Source: an uncultured Candidatus Saccharibacteria bacterium
GTDB lineage: Bacteria; Patescibacteriota; Saccharimonadia; Saccharimonadales; Saccharimonadaceae
Length of the DNA: 64,000 nucleotides
Assembly (NCBI GenBank): GCA_938046735.1
Contig: CALIXF010000003.1
Coordinates: 62,001-126,000, forward strand
Direction: 5' to 3'
In this document: positions 1-8,541 of the stretch, in pieces
Numbering within the stretch: position 1 is the stretch's first letter
Layout: every line of letters starts with the position of its first letter
The notes under the pieces: generated by a model
Databases searched by the model: none
What the model saw: only the letters and a program-made list of their open reading frames with translations
Told to the model about the DNA's origin: nothing
Position numbers and translations under genes: made by a program

Positions 1-1
1 G

Positions 2-2023
2 CAGATTTTTTCTGTACAGGATCGTTTAAAGAATGCAAGTAATAATTATAATGCTGATCATAATGATGATGCATTCTTGTATGTCGTAAATGACATTATG
101 GACAAAATCAATCAGGGAGCTGAGGTGGTTGATGGTGATGAAACTAAGACTAAGAAACTCGAAAATACTGCAAAAATTAAGGAATCGATTATATCGAGAA
201 ATAAAAAAGGTGAAATTAGCGATTCGCTAATGAACCATAAATTGAATTCGCTTGAGAAAGTGAATGAGAATATTAATAAAGATTTTGATTTACGTCGATA
301 TGGCTTTTTGGCGGAAAAGCAGATAAAGGAAGAAAACGAGAAATATGCTGAGACCGTCAAGAGTTTTGATCAAAAAGATGAAGAGTTTCGTAAAAAGCGT
401 AGTGAATATGAAGCCATGAATGGTGGTAAGTTGACGAGCGAACAAAGAGAAGAGTTGAAAAAATTACGTGGTGAAGCTGATTCGTTATGGGATGAAAGAT
501 CAAAACTCGAAGAAGTGATAGGTGAATCAGATGAGACTAGGAAAGCGAAGTTAGCTAGTGAAATTGCACAGCAAGAGAAACAAAAGGCCGAAGAACGCAA
601 GAAACAGCTAGAAACTGTACTTGGATTGAATAAAAAAGAATCGGAAACTGTGGGGGATAATGAGAAAAATGAGGTTCGTGAAGCTGGAGATGATGAGAAC
701 AGGGAAGGTGTGACTGCATTTCAAATGAGACAGTTTATGAGAACCGGAGTTGCTGGTCATCACAATCTGCCAAAAAATAGTGTTGAAAAAAATGAAAAAG
801 AAAAAGACCCAGAAGAACAAAAGCGTGAGGAATTGAAGAAGTATTATGAATCGTTAGTGCCAAAACCTGACAGTGTTGAAGCTGCAAGCTTCGGCAACGG
901 TGAGTATATTTGTGAAGCTATACTTGATACTGACGCTAGTAAGCAAAGAAGTGTTGAGAAAGTAATTGAAAAAAGAGAAGAATACTTGAGCCAAGTTGAT
1001 AAGAACGAGATCTCAGCTGACAAGTTTAACTTCCTGAGGGGGTCTAATTTGGGTGCAAATCTTCTATTGAATTACTGCAAGATCGATAATGGTTTGATGT
1101 ATGCGGCAGAGATGGGTAATGAAAAAGTACTTTACACAAAGATGTTCAATAATCTCTTTGGCGCAAAGAATAAGCTGCTTTCTTTATATGATCCAATGGC
1201 CGCTGAAGAAAAATTATGTAAAGCAACTGGAAAACCATTTGACTCGGATAAATTTAAGGATGCTAAGGGTGAAATCTCTAAAGAGCAATATGAGATAGCA
1301 TTAAATGTTTTGAATGGTTTCCAAGTTAATATCGTGAACAAGGCAGGAAAAGAGATCGGCTCAAATGACCCTAACGATGTAATTGAGATGTTTAATAATG
1401 AGCGAAAATCTGATGCATATAAGGAGTTTGAGGAGAGGATCCGAATGAACGACTTTAACAGGAGTGAAATGGGGAGAGTCTATAATGAAAAGAGGGCTGT
1501 TGCTGATGATTTTGTGAAAAGTTTCTTTGATAAAGAGGCAGATAAAAAAGTGAAGGCATACATGAATGGTGCAAACCCTTATCAAAAGGAGTCCGGGAGT
1601 GGTTTGTCGACAGAAATGAAGGAGACACAAGCAGAAAATAGTGCAGAAATTGCAAAAGATTTACGAGAACTAAATCTTGAAGGAATGTTTAAGCGTTTTA
1701 GCAAGGATATGGCCGGAGATGATGAAAACAAATTGTTTGGTGCTTCATACTTATATAGAGAGCTTAACAGCGAATTTATGAAACTAAAGAAGAAAATTGA
1801 AGATAGTAGTTTTAGAAAATTGCCAGCAGAAGAACAACGTGAAGCTGAAACAAAACGGGATTTACTGTATAATATTTCGGATAGTCTAAATGATTTTTGT
1901 AGCGAAGCATTTCAGAAACAGAAGTATAATATTAGGCAGTCTTTACTAAATTATGCGAAAAGTACTAAGAAGAATATAATAAGAACTCTTGTGCGTAATT
2001 TAAGTTTTATGCGTAAACGCTAA
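2..2023 (+). CDS. Large charged coiled-coil protein, 5' end cut off by window edge
   Basis: The reading frame is open from the first bases of the window, so the gene starts outside it; 673 residues are visible. A TTG at 77 lies in the same frame but there is no reason to start there. The first 250 visible residues are dominated by Lys and Glu with heptad-like spacing, typical of a long coiled coil; the rest is mixed helical sequence and the tail is basic (FMRKR). No signal peptide or membrane segment is visible and no family is recognised. It may be cytoplasmic and structural, but that is a guess. The next gene, rpoD, has its own promoter. Confidence 0.75.
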   Translation, partial: QIFSVQDRLKNASNNYNADHNDDAFLYVVNDIMDKINQGAEVVDGDETKTKKLENTAKIKESIISRNKKGEISDSLMNHKLNSLEKVNENINKDFDLRRYGFLAEKQIKEENEKYAETVKSFDQKDEEFRKKRSEYEAMNGGKLTSEQREELKKLRGEADSLWDERSKLEEVIGESDETRKAKLASEIAQQEKQKAEERKKQLETVLGLNKKESETVGDNEKNEVREAGDDENREGVTAFQMRQFMRTGVAGHHNLPKNSVEKNEKEKDPEEQKREELKKYYESLVPKPDSVEAASFGNGEYICEAILDTDASKQRSVEKVIEKREEYLSQVDKNEISADKFNFLRGSNLGANLLLNYCKIDNGLMYAAEMGNEKVLYTKMFNNLFGAKNKLLSLYDPMAAEEKLCKATGKPFDSDKFKDAKGEISKEQYEIALNVLNGFQVNIVNKAGKEIGSNDPNDVIEMFNNERKSDAYKEFEERIRMNDFNRSEMGRVYNEKRAVADDFVKSFFDKEADKKVKAYMNGANPYQKESGSGLSTEMKETQAENSAEIAKDLRELNLEGMFKRFSKDMAGDDENKLFGASYLYRELNSEFMKLKKKIEDSSFRKLPAEEQREAETKRDLLYNISDSLNDFCSEAFQKQKYNIRQSLLNYAKSTKKNIIRTLVRNLSFMRKR

Positions 2024-2087
2024 ATTAGTAAATGCTTCATTTGGAAAATTGATGGGGCATTACTTTAATTTTTTGTCAACTAAGAAT

Positions 2088-2116
2088 TTGTGTAAAATTA
2101 TTTTTTATGTTATAAA
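2088..2116 (+). promoter_or_regulatory. rpoD promoter
   Basis: TTGTGT (2088-2093), a 17-bp spacer and TATAAA (2111-2116). Only 8 nt separate the -10 from the rpoD ATG at 2125, and no Shine-Dalgarno site is present, so the mRNA is probably leaderless. Confidence 0.6.
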
Positions 2117-2124
2117 TTGATGTA

Positions 2125-3132
2125 ATGAAAAAAGCGATCGTGGAAGAAAATAATAAGATAAGTAGTGAAGACGAGGAGCTTTTTGCTGTTCGCGATACAG
2201 ATATGGGGCCACAGGAACCTGGGGTCGATGACCTTTCAGAAGATGAGGAGTTGTCAGATGAGGATCTGGAAATTACCGCTGAGAATGTGGATCAGTTTGC
2301 TGATGACTCGGTGAGATTATATTTAAGAGAAATTGGTAAAATTCCGCTCCTTTCAAACGAGGAAGAAACTGATCTTGCTTATCGTGTTGTGAAAGGTGAA
2401 AAGAAAGCCAAGGATAAAATGGTGGAGGCTAATATGCGTCTCGTGGTGTCGATTGCGAAACGTTATTCTGGTCGTGGTTTAGATTTTTTGGATTTGATTC
2501 AAGAAGGGAATACTGGTCTGCTTCGTGCAGTAGAGAAATTTGATCCGGATAAGGGTTTTAAATTCTCTACTTATGCCACTTGGTGGATTAGGCAAGCAAT
2601 TACGCGTGCAATTGCTGATCAGGCAAGAACGATTCGTATTCCTGTGCATATGGTGGAAACTATTAATAAAGTTCTACGAGCAACTAGGAAATTAACAAAT
2701 GAGTTAAATCGTGAGCCGACCACGGAAGAAGTAGCTAAAGAGATGGGTATGGAGCCGGATAAGGTCGACTATGTGATGAAGATCAAGCAAGATATTGCAT
2801 CGTTAGACGCGGCGGTAGGTCATGATGGCGAGGATGAGGATTCAGTACTGGGAGACTTTATTGAGGATGAGGGGCGAGTCTCGCCTGAGGATGCAGCAGC
2901 GGCTCAAATGTTAAAGGAGCAGATTGCGGAAATTTTAGGATCTTTGTCTGAACGTGAACAAAAAGTAATTAAATTACGTTTTGGAATTGGTGGTGGACGT
3001 CCGCACACTTTGGAAGAAGTGGGGGCGGAGTTTGCTGTAACGAGGGAACGCATTCGTCAGATTGAGGCAAAGGCTTTGTCTAAATTGAGAAAACATAAGG
3101 ATACAAAGAAGTTACACGAATATCTACATTAA
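2125..3132 (+). CDS. rpoD: RNA polymerase primary sigma factor (sigma-70/SigA)
   Basis: 335-residue group 1 sigma factor. After an acidic N-terminus comes region 1.2 ([16 protein letters not shown], about residue 63), then region 2 with the core-binding and -10 recognition segment ([19 protein letters not shown]), region 3, and a C-terminal region 4 helix-turn-helix ([10 protein letters not shown]...[12 protein letters not shown]). It lacks the long non-conserved insert of proteobacterial RpoD, so it is SigA-sized. The conserved regions 2.4 and 4.2 agree with the TTGACA/TATAAT-type promoters seen through the window. It is transcribed alone from its own promoter. Confidence 0.97.
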   Translation: MKKAIVEENNKISSEDEELFAVRDTDMGPQEPGVDDLSEDEELSDEDLEITAENVDQFADDSVRLYLREIGKIPLLSNEEETDLAYRVVKGEKKAKDKMVEANMRLVVSIAKRYSGRGLDFLDLIQEGNTGLLRAVEKFDPDKGFKFSTYATWWIRQAITRAIADQARTIRIPVHMVETINKVLRATRKLTNELNREPTTEEVAKEMGMEPDKVDYVMKIKQDIASLDAAVGHDGEDEDSVLGDFIEDEGRVSPEDAAAAQMLKEQIAEILGSLSEREQKVIKLRFGIGGGRPHTLEEVGAEFAVTRERIRQIEAKALSKLRKHKDTKKLHEYLH

Positions 3133-3176
3133 ATAAGTAAAAATATAGGTAAATAATAGAAAGAGCGGATAGGGAG

Positions 3177-3560
3177 ATGAAAATATTAAACAAAATATTT
3201 CGAGGGATGGCAACCTTTATTTTAAGTTTGAGTTTTATTTATGCTCTAGGGGCTTTTTCGCAACCAGTTTTTGCGGATTGTGGTGGTGTAAAAACTTCGA
3301 TTATTAATTGTAGCGAGACTGATCCTAAGTCAGGAATTTTTGCAGTACTTGGTATGGTATTAAATATCTTGACAGTTGGCGTTGGAATTGCAGCGACGGC
3401 AGGCCTTATCTTTTGTGGTTATCAATATATGACTTCTAAGAATGAGCCAGCAGTAATAGCAAAAATTAAAATGCGTATACTAAATATTGTAATTGGGTTA
3501 GTTATTTATGCGATGTTTTGGGGTGTGATTGCACTACTACTTCCGGGTGGTATTAATTAA
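3177..3560 (+). CDS. TrbC/VirB2-like small membrane protein
   Basis: 127 residues. An N-terminal signal peptide probably ends at PVFA-DCGG (about residue 33), followed by a short external loop with two cysteines (DCGG and NCSE) and two long hydrophobic segments (about 55-85 and 98-123) joined by a basic loop. This is the plan of TrbC/VirB2 pilin-like proteins of type IV secretion systems, common in CPR genomes. The ATG directly follows GGGAG; a second ATG at 3204 would shorten the signal peptide. No other secretion gene is adjacent; the VirD4-like ATPase lies 48 kb away. Family assignment is from the topology, so moderate. Confidence 0.6.
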   Translation: MKILNKIFRGMATFILSLSFIYALGAFSQPVFADCGGVKTSIINCSETDPKSGIFAVLGMVLNILTVGVGIAATAGLIFCGYQYMTSKNEPAVIAKIKMRILNIVIGLVIYAMFWGVIALLLPGGIN

Positions 3561-3591
3561 AGGAGAACATAATCTGGGGCGGTGAAGTAAA

Positions 3592-4587
3592 ATGACGCAA
3601 AAAGGAAGAGAGACTGAGTTATATTACATTTTGGATAGAGTTACGGAAGAAGCAACAAAGGGACGTACGCGAGTGGTGATCGTGATTAATTCAAGGTCAA
3701 GTCAGGCCAAAAGGATTGAAACGGAAGTCTTAACGCCAATTAAAAATGCAATTTTTAAAAGAAATAGTATACAAGATGCAAACATTCAGAATGTTACTTT
3801 AATGCAGTATGAGGTGGCACCAACAAATGTGGATGACAATGCTAAAAAATTAGCAGAGTGTTTAATGGATGGTGATATTTTGATAACTTTGGGTGGTGAC
3901 GGGACGGCAACGATCGGCGTAAATGCCGCTTTTTTGTCTGGTAAAAAAGTAAAATATTATACATTGCCGTTCGGAAATTTTAATGATATTGCACGAACGG
4001 TAAGAGAGGCTCGTGGAAATAGAGTGTATGGTTTGGAAGCGAAAGTAGATGATGAGCATTTTCGTTTTGCGCTATGTTATTTTACCGTGGGAATGCTTGC
4101 GGAGTCGACAGAAATTTTTGATGAGAGTAAGATTCGTAAGAAGCTAAGAAGAAAGCATGGAAGGTTGTGGTATTCACTGATAGTATTATTTAAATGGTTT
4201 ATGAAAAATCATCATAAAAAATTTATTCCGAGGTTTTACTATGAGATAGATGGTAGCCGAACAAAGGTAGAAAAAAAGCAGGTTTCGGATGTGATTATAT
4301 TGAACGGAGCTAGTATGGCAAAGGTACTTCGAGGAGGAGATTATTATCTTGGTGACAAATTCTTGATGAGGTGTGCATCTTTACAGAGTCTTTTTTTGAT
4401 GAGTTGGTTTATGTTGCGCGGTTTTTTTGGAGTGAAGGGCGAACAATGTAGGCTAATGAGGTTGATTTTTGAAGAAAAAGAGGAACTGCAGCAGGTTGAA
4501 ATACAGGCAGAGGGGGAATATAAAAGAATTAAGAAAATGCAAAGCATTGAATTTAAAAAAACAAAAGATGCTTTACAGATTTTATAA
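3592..4587 (+). CDS. Diacylglycerol/lipid kinase family protein
   Basis: 331 residues with a DAGK-catalytic N-terminal domain: a beta strand VVIVINSRS (about 22-30), then the nucleotide-binding LITLGGDGTATIG (about 95-108) and the LPFGNFNDIA segment. This family phosphorylates diacylglycerol, sphingoid bases or similar lipids with ATP at the membrane face. The substrate cannot be read from sequence. A GGTGA site lies just upstream of the ATG. It precedes the pilus operon but the latter has its own promoter. Confidence 0.8.
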   Translation: MTQKGRETELYYILDRVTEEATKGRTRVVIVINSRSSQAKRIETEVLTPIKNAIFKRNSIQDANIQNVTLMQYEVAPTNVDDNAKKLAECLMDGDILITLGGDGTATIGVNAAFLSGKKVKYYTLPFGNFNDIARTVREARGNRVYGLEAKVDDEHFRFALCYFTVGMLAESTEIFDESKIRKKLRRKHGRLWYSLIVLFKWFMKNHHKKFIPRFYYEIDGSRTKVEKKQVSDVIILNGASMAKVLRGGDYYLGDKFLMRCASLQSLFLMSWFMLRGFFGVKGEQCRLMRLIFEEKEELQQVEIQAEGEYKRIKKMQSIEFKKTKDALQIL

Positions 4588-4596
4588 TGCTTGTGT

Positions 4597-4602
4597 TATA
4601 AT
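4597..4602 (+). promoter_or_regulatory. Promoter -10 of the pilM operon
   Basis: TATAAT preceded by TG(T), an extended -10, inside the end of the lipid kinase spacer. It sits 9 nt before the ATG at 4612, so it fixes that ATG as the start and predicts a leaderless or nearly leaderless pilus operon mRNA. Confidence 0.65.
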
Positions 4603-4611
4603 TACGTTAAT

Positions 4612-5658
4612 ATGAGTCTATTGCATGGAGTGGGCGATTTCTTCGCATTGGATATTGGGACAAATTCGATCAGAATGATCCAGCTTTCTGGTAATGTGGA
4701 AAAGGGCTGGGTGCTTGAAAAATTTGCGTATGTACCAATTGATTCTAAGTTAACTCAAGATGATTCGGAAACCGGAAGAAGGAGGTTAGGGGAAATTATT
4801 TTGGGTGCTAGGCAACAGGCAGGGATTAGGACAAAAAATATTGCGGTCGGTATGCCAGCAAGAAAAACATATACGGCTATTATTGAGGTGCCTAATGCCC
4901 CTAAGCGAGAAATTGTGAATACAGTTAAATATGAGGCTGATCAATATGTGCCAATGTCGGTAGATGATGCAAAAGTAGATTTTGCGGTGCTTGGAATTAG
5001 CCCAAATGACGCAAAGAAAGCTGAAATTTTGCTTTCATCAGTCGATAATGCTTATGCAGAGTCGCTACTTGAGAGAATTGAAGCTTTAGGTTTGAACGTA
5101 ATCGCACAAGAACCTGAGCCAATATCTATGGTAAGGGCGTTGGCGCCAGTGGGTGTTCAGGACGCAAGAATGATTATCGATCTTGGTGAGACCTCAACTG
5201 ATCTAGTGGTGATGTATCAAGATTCACCACGCTTGGTACGTTCGATTCCTGGAGGGCTTGCGAGCTTTGTGAAAGTGGTGGAAAGTTCCTTAAAGGTACG
5301 TGAAGATCAAGCAAGGCAATTTATTTTAAAATTTGGTTTGGCTCAAGATAAACTGGAAGGAAAGGTTTATAATGCTTTAAGTTCTACTCTGGAAAATTTT
5401 GCACTAGAATTGACAAAATCAGTAAGATTCTTTCAGAATCGTTACACTGGAGCGCAGGTGGGCGGAATTGTACTATCTGGTTTTTCTGGTATTATTCCGT
5501 TTATTGCGGAATATATTGAAATGAAGACTGGAGTTGCAACAATTCAGGGTAATCCTTGGCAATATGTAAAAGTGACACCTCAACAACAACAGCTACTTTT
5601 GCCAGTAGCATCAGAATTCGCGGTAGCGATTGGGCTCGCTGAGAGGAGTAATGACTAA
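4612..5658 (+). CDS. pilM: Type IV pilus assembly protein PilM
   Basis: 348-residue actin-fold ATPase-like protein of the PilM/FtsA group. The phosphate-1 motif is ALDIGTNSIRMIQL near the N-terminus; a second DLGETSTDLVV segment lies near residue 195 and a LSGFSG segment near residue 297. PilM sits on the cytoplasmic side and binds the PilN N-terminus. An upstream TTG at 4591 is in frame but lies before the -10 element, so it cannot be the start of this transcript. First gene of the pilus block; the stop overlaps the next ATG (TAATG). Confidence 0.9.
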   Translation: MSLLHGVGDFFALDIGTNSIRMIQLSGNVEKGWVLEKFAYVPIDSKLTQDDSETGRRRLGEIILGARQQAGIRTKNIAVGMPARKTYTAIIEVPNAPKREIVNTVKYEADQYVPMSVDDAKVDFAVLGISPNDAKKAEILLSSVDNAYAESLLERIEALGLNVIAQEPEPISMVRALAPVGVQDARMIIDLGETSTDLVVMYQDSPRLVRSIPGGLASFVKVVESSLKVREDQARQFILKFGLAQDKLEGKVYNALSSTLENFALELTKSVRFFQNRYTGAQVGGIVLSGFSGIIPFIAEYIEMKTGVATIQGNPWQYVKVTPQQQQLLLPVASEFAVAIGLAERSND

Positions 5659-7163
5659 TGAAGAAATATACTTTTAAGAATATGACTTTTTCAGATATCC
5701 CTAAATTCTTTAAGGATTTAGTTGCTGGGAAAAAGGATGATTCGGCCATGATGACTGGTCAGACTGGCAAATACGAAGTGAATTTGGTGCCAGATGTAAA
5801 ACTGGAGATGATTCGTTTGCAAAAAATTCGTAATCTTGTATTTTTTGTTTGTATTGTGGTTTCGATTGTTTCGGTTTCAACATTGGTGGTGTTGGGTGGA
5901 ATTAAGGGAACACAAGACCTTCTAATTTCAGGTCAAGAAAGTCATATAAAGAATCTGAGTGATAAAATTACAAATTATAAAGAGCTGCCAGATTTTTTGA
6001 CAATTCAAGATCAATTGAAGAAATTGTCGGAAATTAATAAGAACCGTCCAGTATTGTCGCGGGTATTTCCAATTTTGAAAAATTTGTTCCCGACTGGTGC
6101 AGATACTATAACTATGTCGGAACTAAATGTAAATCTTGAGACGGCAACTTTAAACTTTGATGCTCAGGCAAACGCAGGTGAGGAACCGAAAATTGATTAT
6201 CGCGTGCTGGAATCATTTAAGAAATCAGTCAATATGATGAAATACGATTTTGGGCGTTTCGTGACGGCGAGTGGCGATCAAATTCCGACTAGATGCATTC
6301 AAGAGACGGATGACAAGGGAAACTTATTGTCTGAAAACGGTAATGTGTATGTAATTTGGAAAAGAGGTAAGGTTGACTGTGATCCTGGACGTAATGATCA
6401 TGTCAATAAAACGGAAGAAAATAATACAATAGGTAACAAAAGGACTGATTCCTCAATTGATAACACTAACTTAAATAATGGAAGTCTTGGTCAAGTAAAT
6501 GATCAAGAGAAGAAGGAAGAGAAAAAAACAGTTACAAAGATTGAGACAATTATTCCCGATGAGAAAATTTGGCGTACACCACAGTTTGACACTTGGAGTA
6601 AAGGAACGGAAGTAAAGACTTCTGAGGATGGAGTGGCAGATGATTTAGCTTCAAGTCGCGAAAGTAATACACAGACTGAAAATGGCACAGAAATTGAGAC
6701 TGTGACGATTAAAAATGTGAAAAACTCGATTTATAAGCCAGTAATGGATCTAAAGGGGAAGGTTACAGGGGTGCCACATTTTGAGAGTGAATGCATTAAA
6801 TATTCTGGTACTAAGGTAAATGAAAATAATGCAGAAACGATAAAATGGAGTGCAGAAAATAGCTGTAAGATGGTGCCTGAGGGAATTCAGATTACTGATT
6901 CATCAAATGGTCGTGATGCAAATAATAATTTAGTCTTAAGATTTTCGGCAGCGTTATCGATTGATCCTGTGATCTTTGCTTATAATAACAAACATATTAT
7001 GACGATTGGTCCAACAGGCCAGAATGTAACGGACTCATATCAGCAAATTAAGGGAATGTTTGCAGCGCCGGCTAATGATTGTAAGGCTGACGATGCAGAA
7101 TGTAGTACGCAAAATACAAAGCAAGCGGATAGTAAAAATAGCGGAAGTGAGAACAAAAAATGA
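5658..7163 (+). CDS. PilN-like pilus alignment protein
   Basis: 501 residues. The N-terminus carries the PilM-binding signature NLVPD (about residue 43), then one membrane helix (about 60-85) and a coiled-coil-like stretch, as in PilN. It is much longer than usual PilN (about 200): a Glu/Lys/Asn-rich insert (about 250-320) and a C-terminal domain with several cysteines follow. PilN and PilO form the inner-membrane alignment complex linking PilM to the pilus. It overlaps pilM by 1 nt and the next gene by 4 nt, so translation is probably coupled. Confidence 0.75.
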   Translation: MKKYTFKNMTFSDIPKFFKDLVAGKKDDSAMMTGQTGKYEVNLVPDVKLEMIRLQKIRNLVFFVCIVVSIVSVSTLVVLGGIKGTQDLLISGQESHIKNLSDKITNYKELPDFLTIQDQLKKLSEINKNRPVLSRVFPILKNLFPTGADTITMSELNVNLETATLNFDAQANAGEEPKIDYRVLESFKKSVNMMKYDFGRFVTASGDQIPTRCIQETDDKGNLLSENGNVYVIWKRGKVDCDPGRNDHVNKTEENNTIGNKRTDSSIDNTNLNNGSLGQVNDQEKKEEKKTVTKIETIIPDEKIWRTPQFDTWSKGTEVKTSEDGVADDLASSRESNTQTENGTEIETVTIKNVKNSIYKPVMDLKGKVTGVPHFESECIKYSGTKVNENNAETIKWSAENSCKMVPEGIQITDSSNGRDANNNLVLRFSAALSIDPVIFAYNNKHIMTIGPTGQNVTDSYQQIKGMFAAPANDCKADDAECSTQNTKQADSKNSGSENKK

Positions 7164-8053
7164 CAGAAAAAAGTTTTGGAAAACGATTTCGGATGAATAA
7201 GCTACAACAGCAGATGATGATGGCTGCACTGGGGGCTTCGTTGCTTTTGGGTGTGAGTGTTGTGGTATCAATTTACCTCATTAAATATATGAATTTTAAT
7301 GCAAAGGTGATTAAGAGACGTGATGTGGCAATTGCGAATTATGATCTTGCAATTAAAAATGTTGGTATTTGTAAAGATAGTGATGGGGATGGTAAATTTT
7401 CGGAAAAGGAACTAAAAAGTTGTAATCCGCAGGCGATTGATGTTTCAAGTATACCGGGTACTTTGCGTTATAACGTAATGGTGGGAATGGCTGCAAATAC
7501 CAATTTGGAATCGGTGGCAAGAACTAGCCAGAAAAAATGCTACGATGAAAATGGGAAGCGAATTAATTTTACAACTGCTTACTCAAAGGCAACTAGTGAT
7601 GATGAGAGATCATATGATCTTAAAATGATGAAAATGTGTTCAGCGTTACGTGTGGTGCCAGATGCGTTGCCGGCTCAGAAAAACGATGAGGCATTGTTGG
7701 GTTCTTTGAACCAGATTTTCTTATTGTCTGGTTTTGAGCCTGAACAACTTTCACCGGGAACTAATTATAGACAGAGCCGTGTGTCTGGTGTATCGACGAT
7801 TCCAGTGTCTTTGACGGTAAAAAGAAGTGAAGCTGAGACGATGTCAATTATTTCAAATATTGAGAAGTCGATACGCGCTTTCAGTATATCTTCCGCCCAG
7901 ATTAAATGGGGTAGTAATTTAGGAAATGGTAATACAAAACTAGAGTTATTAGCACAGGGTGCAGCGTTTTACAGTGCGGAGACAACGGTACAAGAAAAAA
8001 CTGAGATAGTAAAAGCTAAGGAAGATAAAACTAAAGATAAGAGACAAAAATAG
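7160..8053 (+). CDS. PilO-like pilus protein with EF-hand loop
   Basis: 297 residues: short cytoplasmic N-terminus, one membrane helix (about 20-43), then an extracytoplasmic domain. Position and topology fit PilO. At residues 73-84 there is a textbook 12-residue EF-hand calcium loop, DSDGDGKFSEKE, with a Cys two residues before it and another four after it. The same arrangement occurs in the next gene. The C-terminal 20 residues are Lys/Glu rich. Start overlaps the pilN-like stop (ATGA). PilO identity rests on order and topology, so moderate. Confidence 0.65.
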   Translation: MTEKSFGKRFRMNKLQQQMMMAALGASLLLGVSVVVSIYLIKYMNFNAKVIKRRDVAIANYDLAIKNVGICKDSDGDGKFSEKELKSCNPQAIDVSSIPGTLRYNVMVGMAANTNLESVARTSQKKCYDENGKRINFTTAYSKATSDDERSYDLKMMKMCSALRVVPDALPAQKNDEALLGSLNQIFLLSGFEPEQLSPGTNYRQSRVSGVSTIPVSLTVKRSEAETMSIISNIEKSIRAFSISSAQIKWGSNLGNGNTKLELLAQGAAFYSAETTVQEKTEIVKAKEDKTKDKRQK

Positions 8054-8065
8054 GAAGAAAGTAAT

Positions 8066-8539
8066 ATGAAGCAATCAGATATTTTCACAATAATTATTAT
8101 CGCCTCGATCGGGATGGTGGGTGCTTTCTTTGCTTCAAATGCTATTTTGGGAAATCCAGACGAATTAACGATGAAACATAAAAATATTTCACCGATTTCA
8201 ACCGAAGTGGTAGAACCAGATCCTGAAACGTTTAACCGGGATGCAATTAATCCGACGGTCGAGGTTTATGTTGGTCAATGTGAGGATGTGGACCAGAATG
8301 GTATCTTGGATCGTGCTGAGTTGGTAGCTTGCGGTAAGGCAAGTCCAGAAGAGTCAAAAGAGGAACAAAAGACAGAAGATAAACAGAAGAAGGACGAAGG
8401 GCAGACGGGGGGGCAAACTAATAATAATTCAAATAGTACAGGTGGACCGGCAACCGAAAATCAAAATAGTAACACAGGTAACTCGAATAATGCAAGTAGC
8501 TCATCAAGCAGTCAAAATAGAGCAGGTTCAACTGAATAG
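8066..8539 (+). CDS. Small single-pass pilus-operon protein with EF-hand loop
   Basis: 157 residues: membrane helix at about 7-28, a short external domain with an EF-hand loop DVDQNGILDRAE at residues 74-85, and a long Ser/Asn/Gln/Gly-rich tail (about 100-157) that looks disordered. The EF loop is bracketed by cysteines at the same distances as in the preceding gene. No named family is recognised. Lying between pilO-like and pilB it is likely a pilus component or regulator. A GGAAGAAAG site precedes the ATG. Confidence 0.7.
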   Translation: MKQSDIFTIIIIASIGMVGAFFASNAILGNPDELTMKHKNISPISTEVVEPDPETFNRDAINPTVEVYVGQCEDVDQNGILDRAELVACGKASPEESKEEQKTEDKQKKDEGQTGGQTNNNSNSTGGPATENQNSNTGNSNNASSSSSSQNRAGSTE

Positions 8540-8541
8540 TT

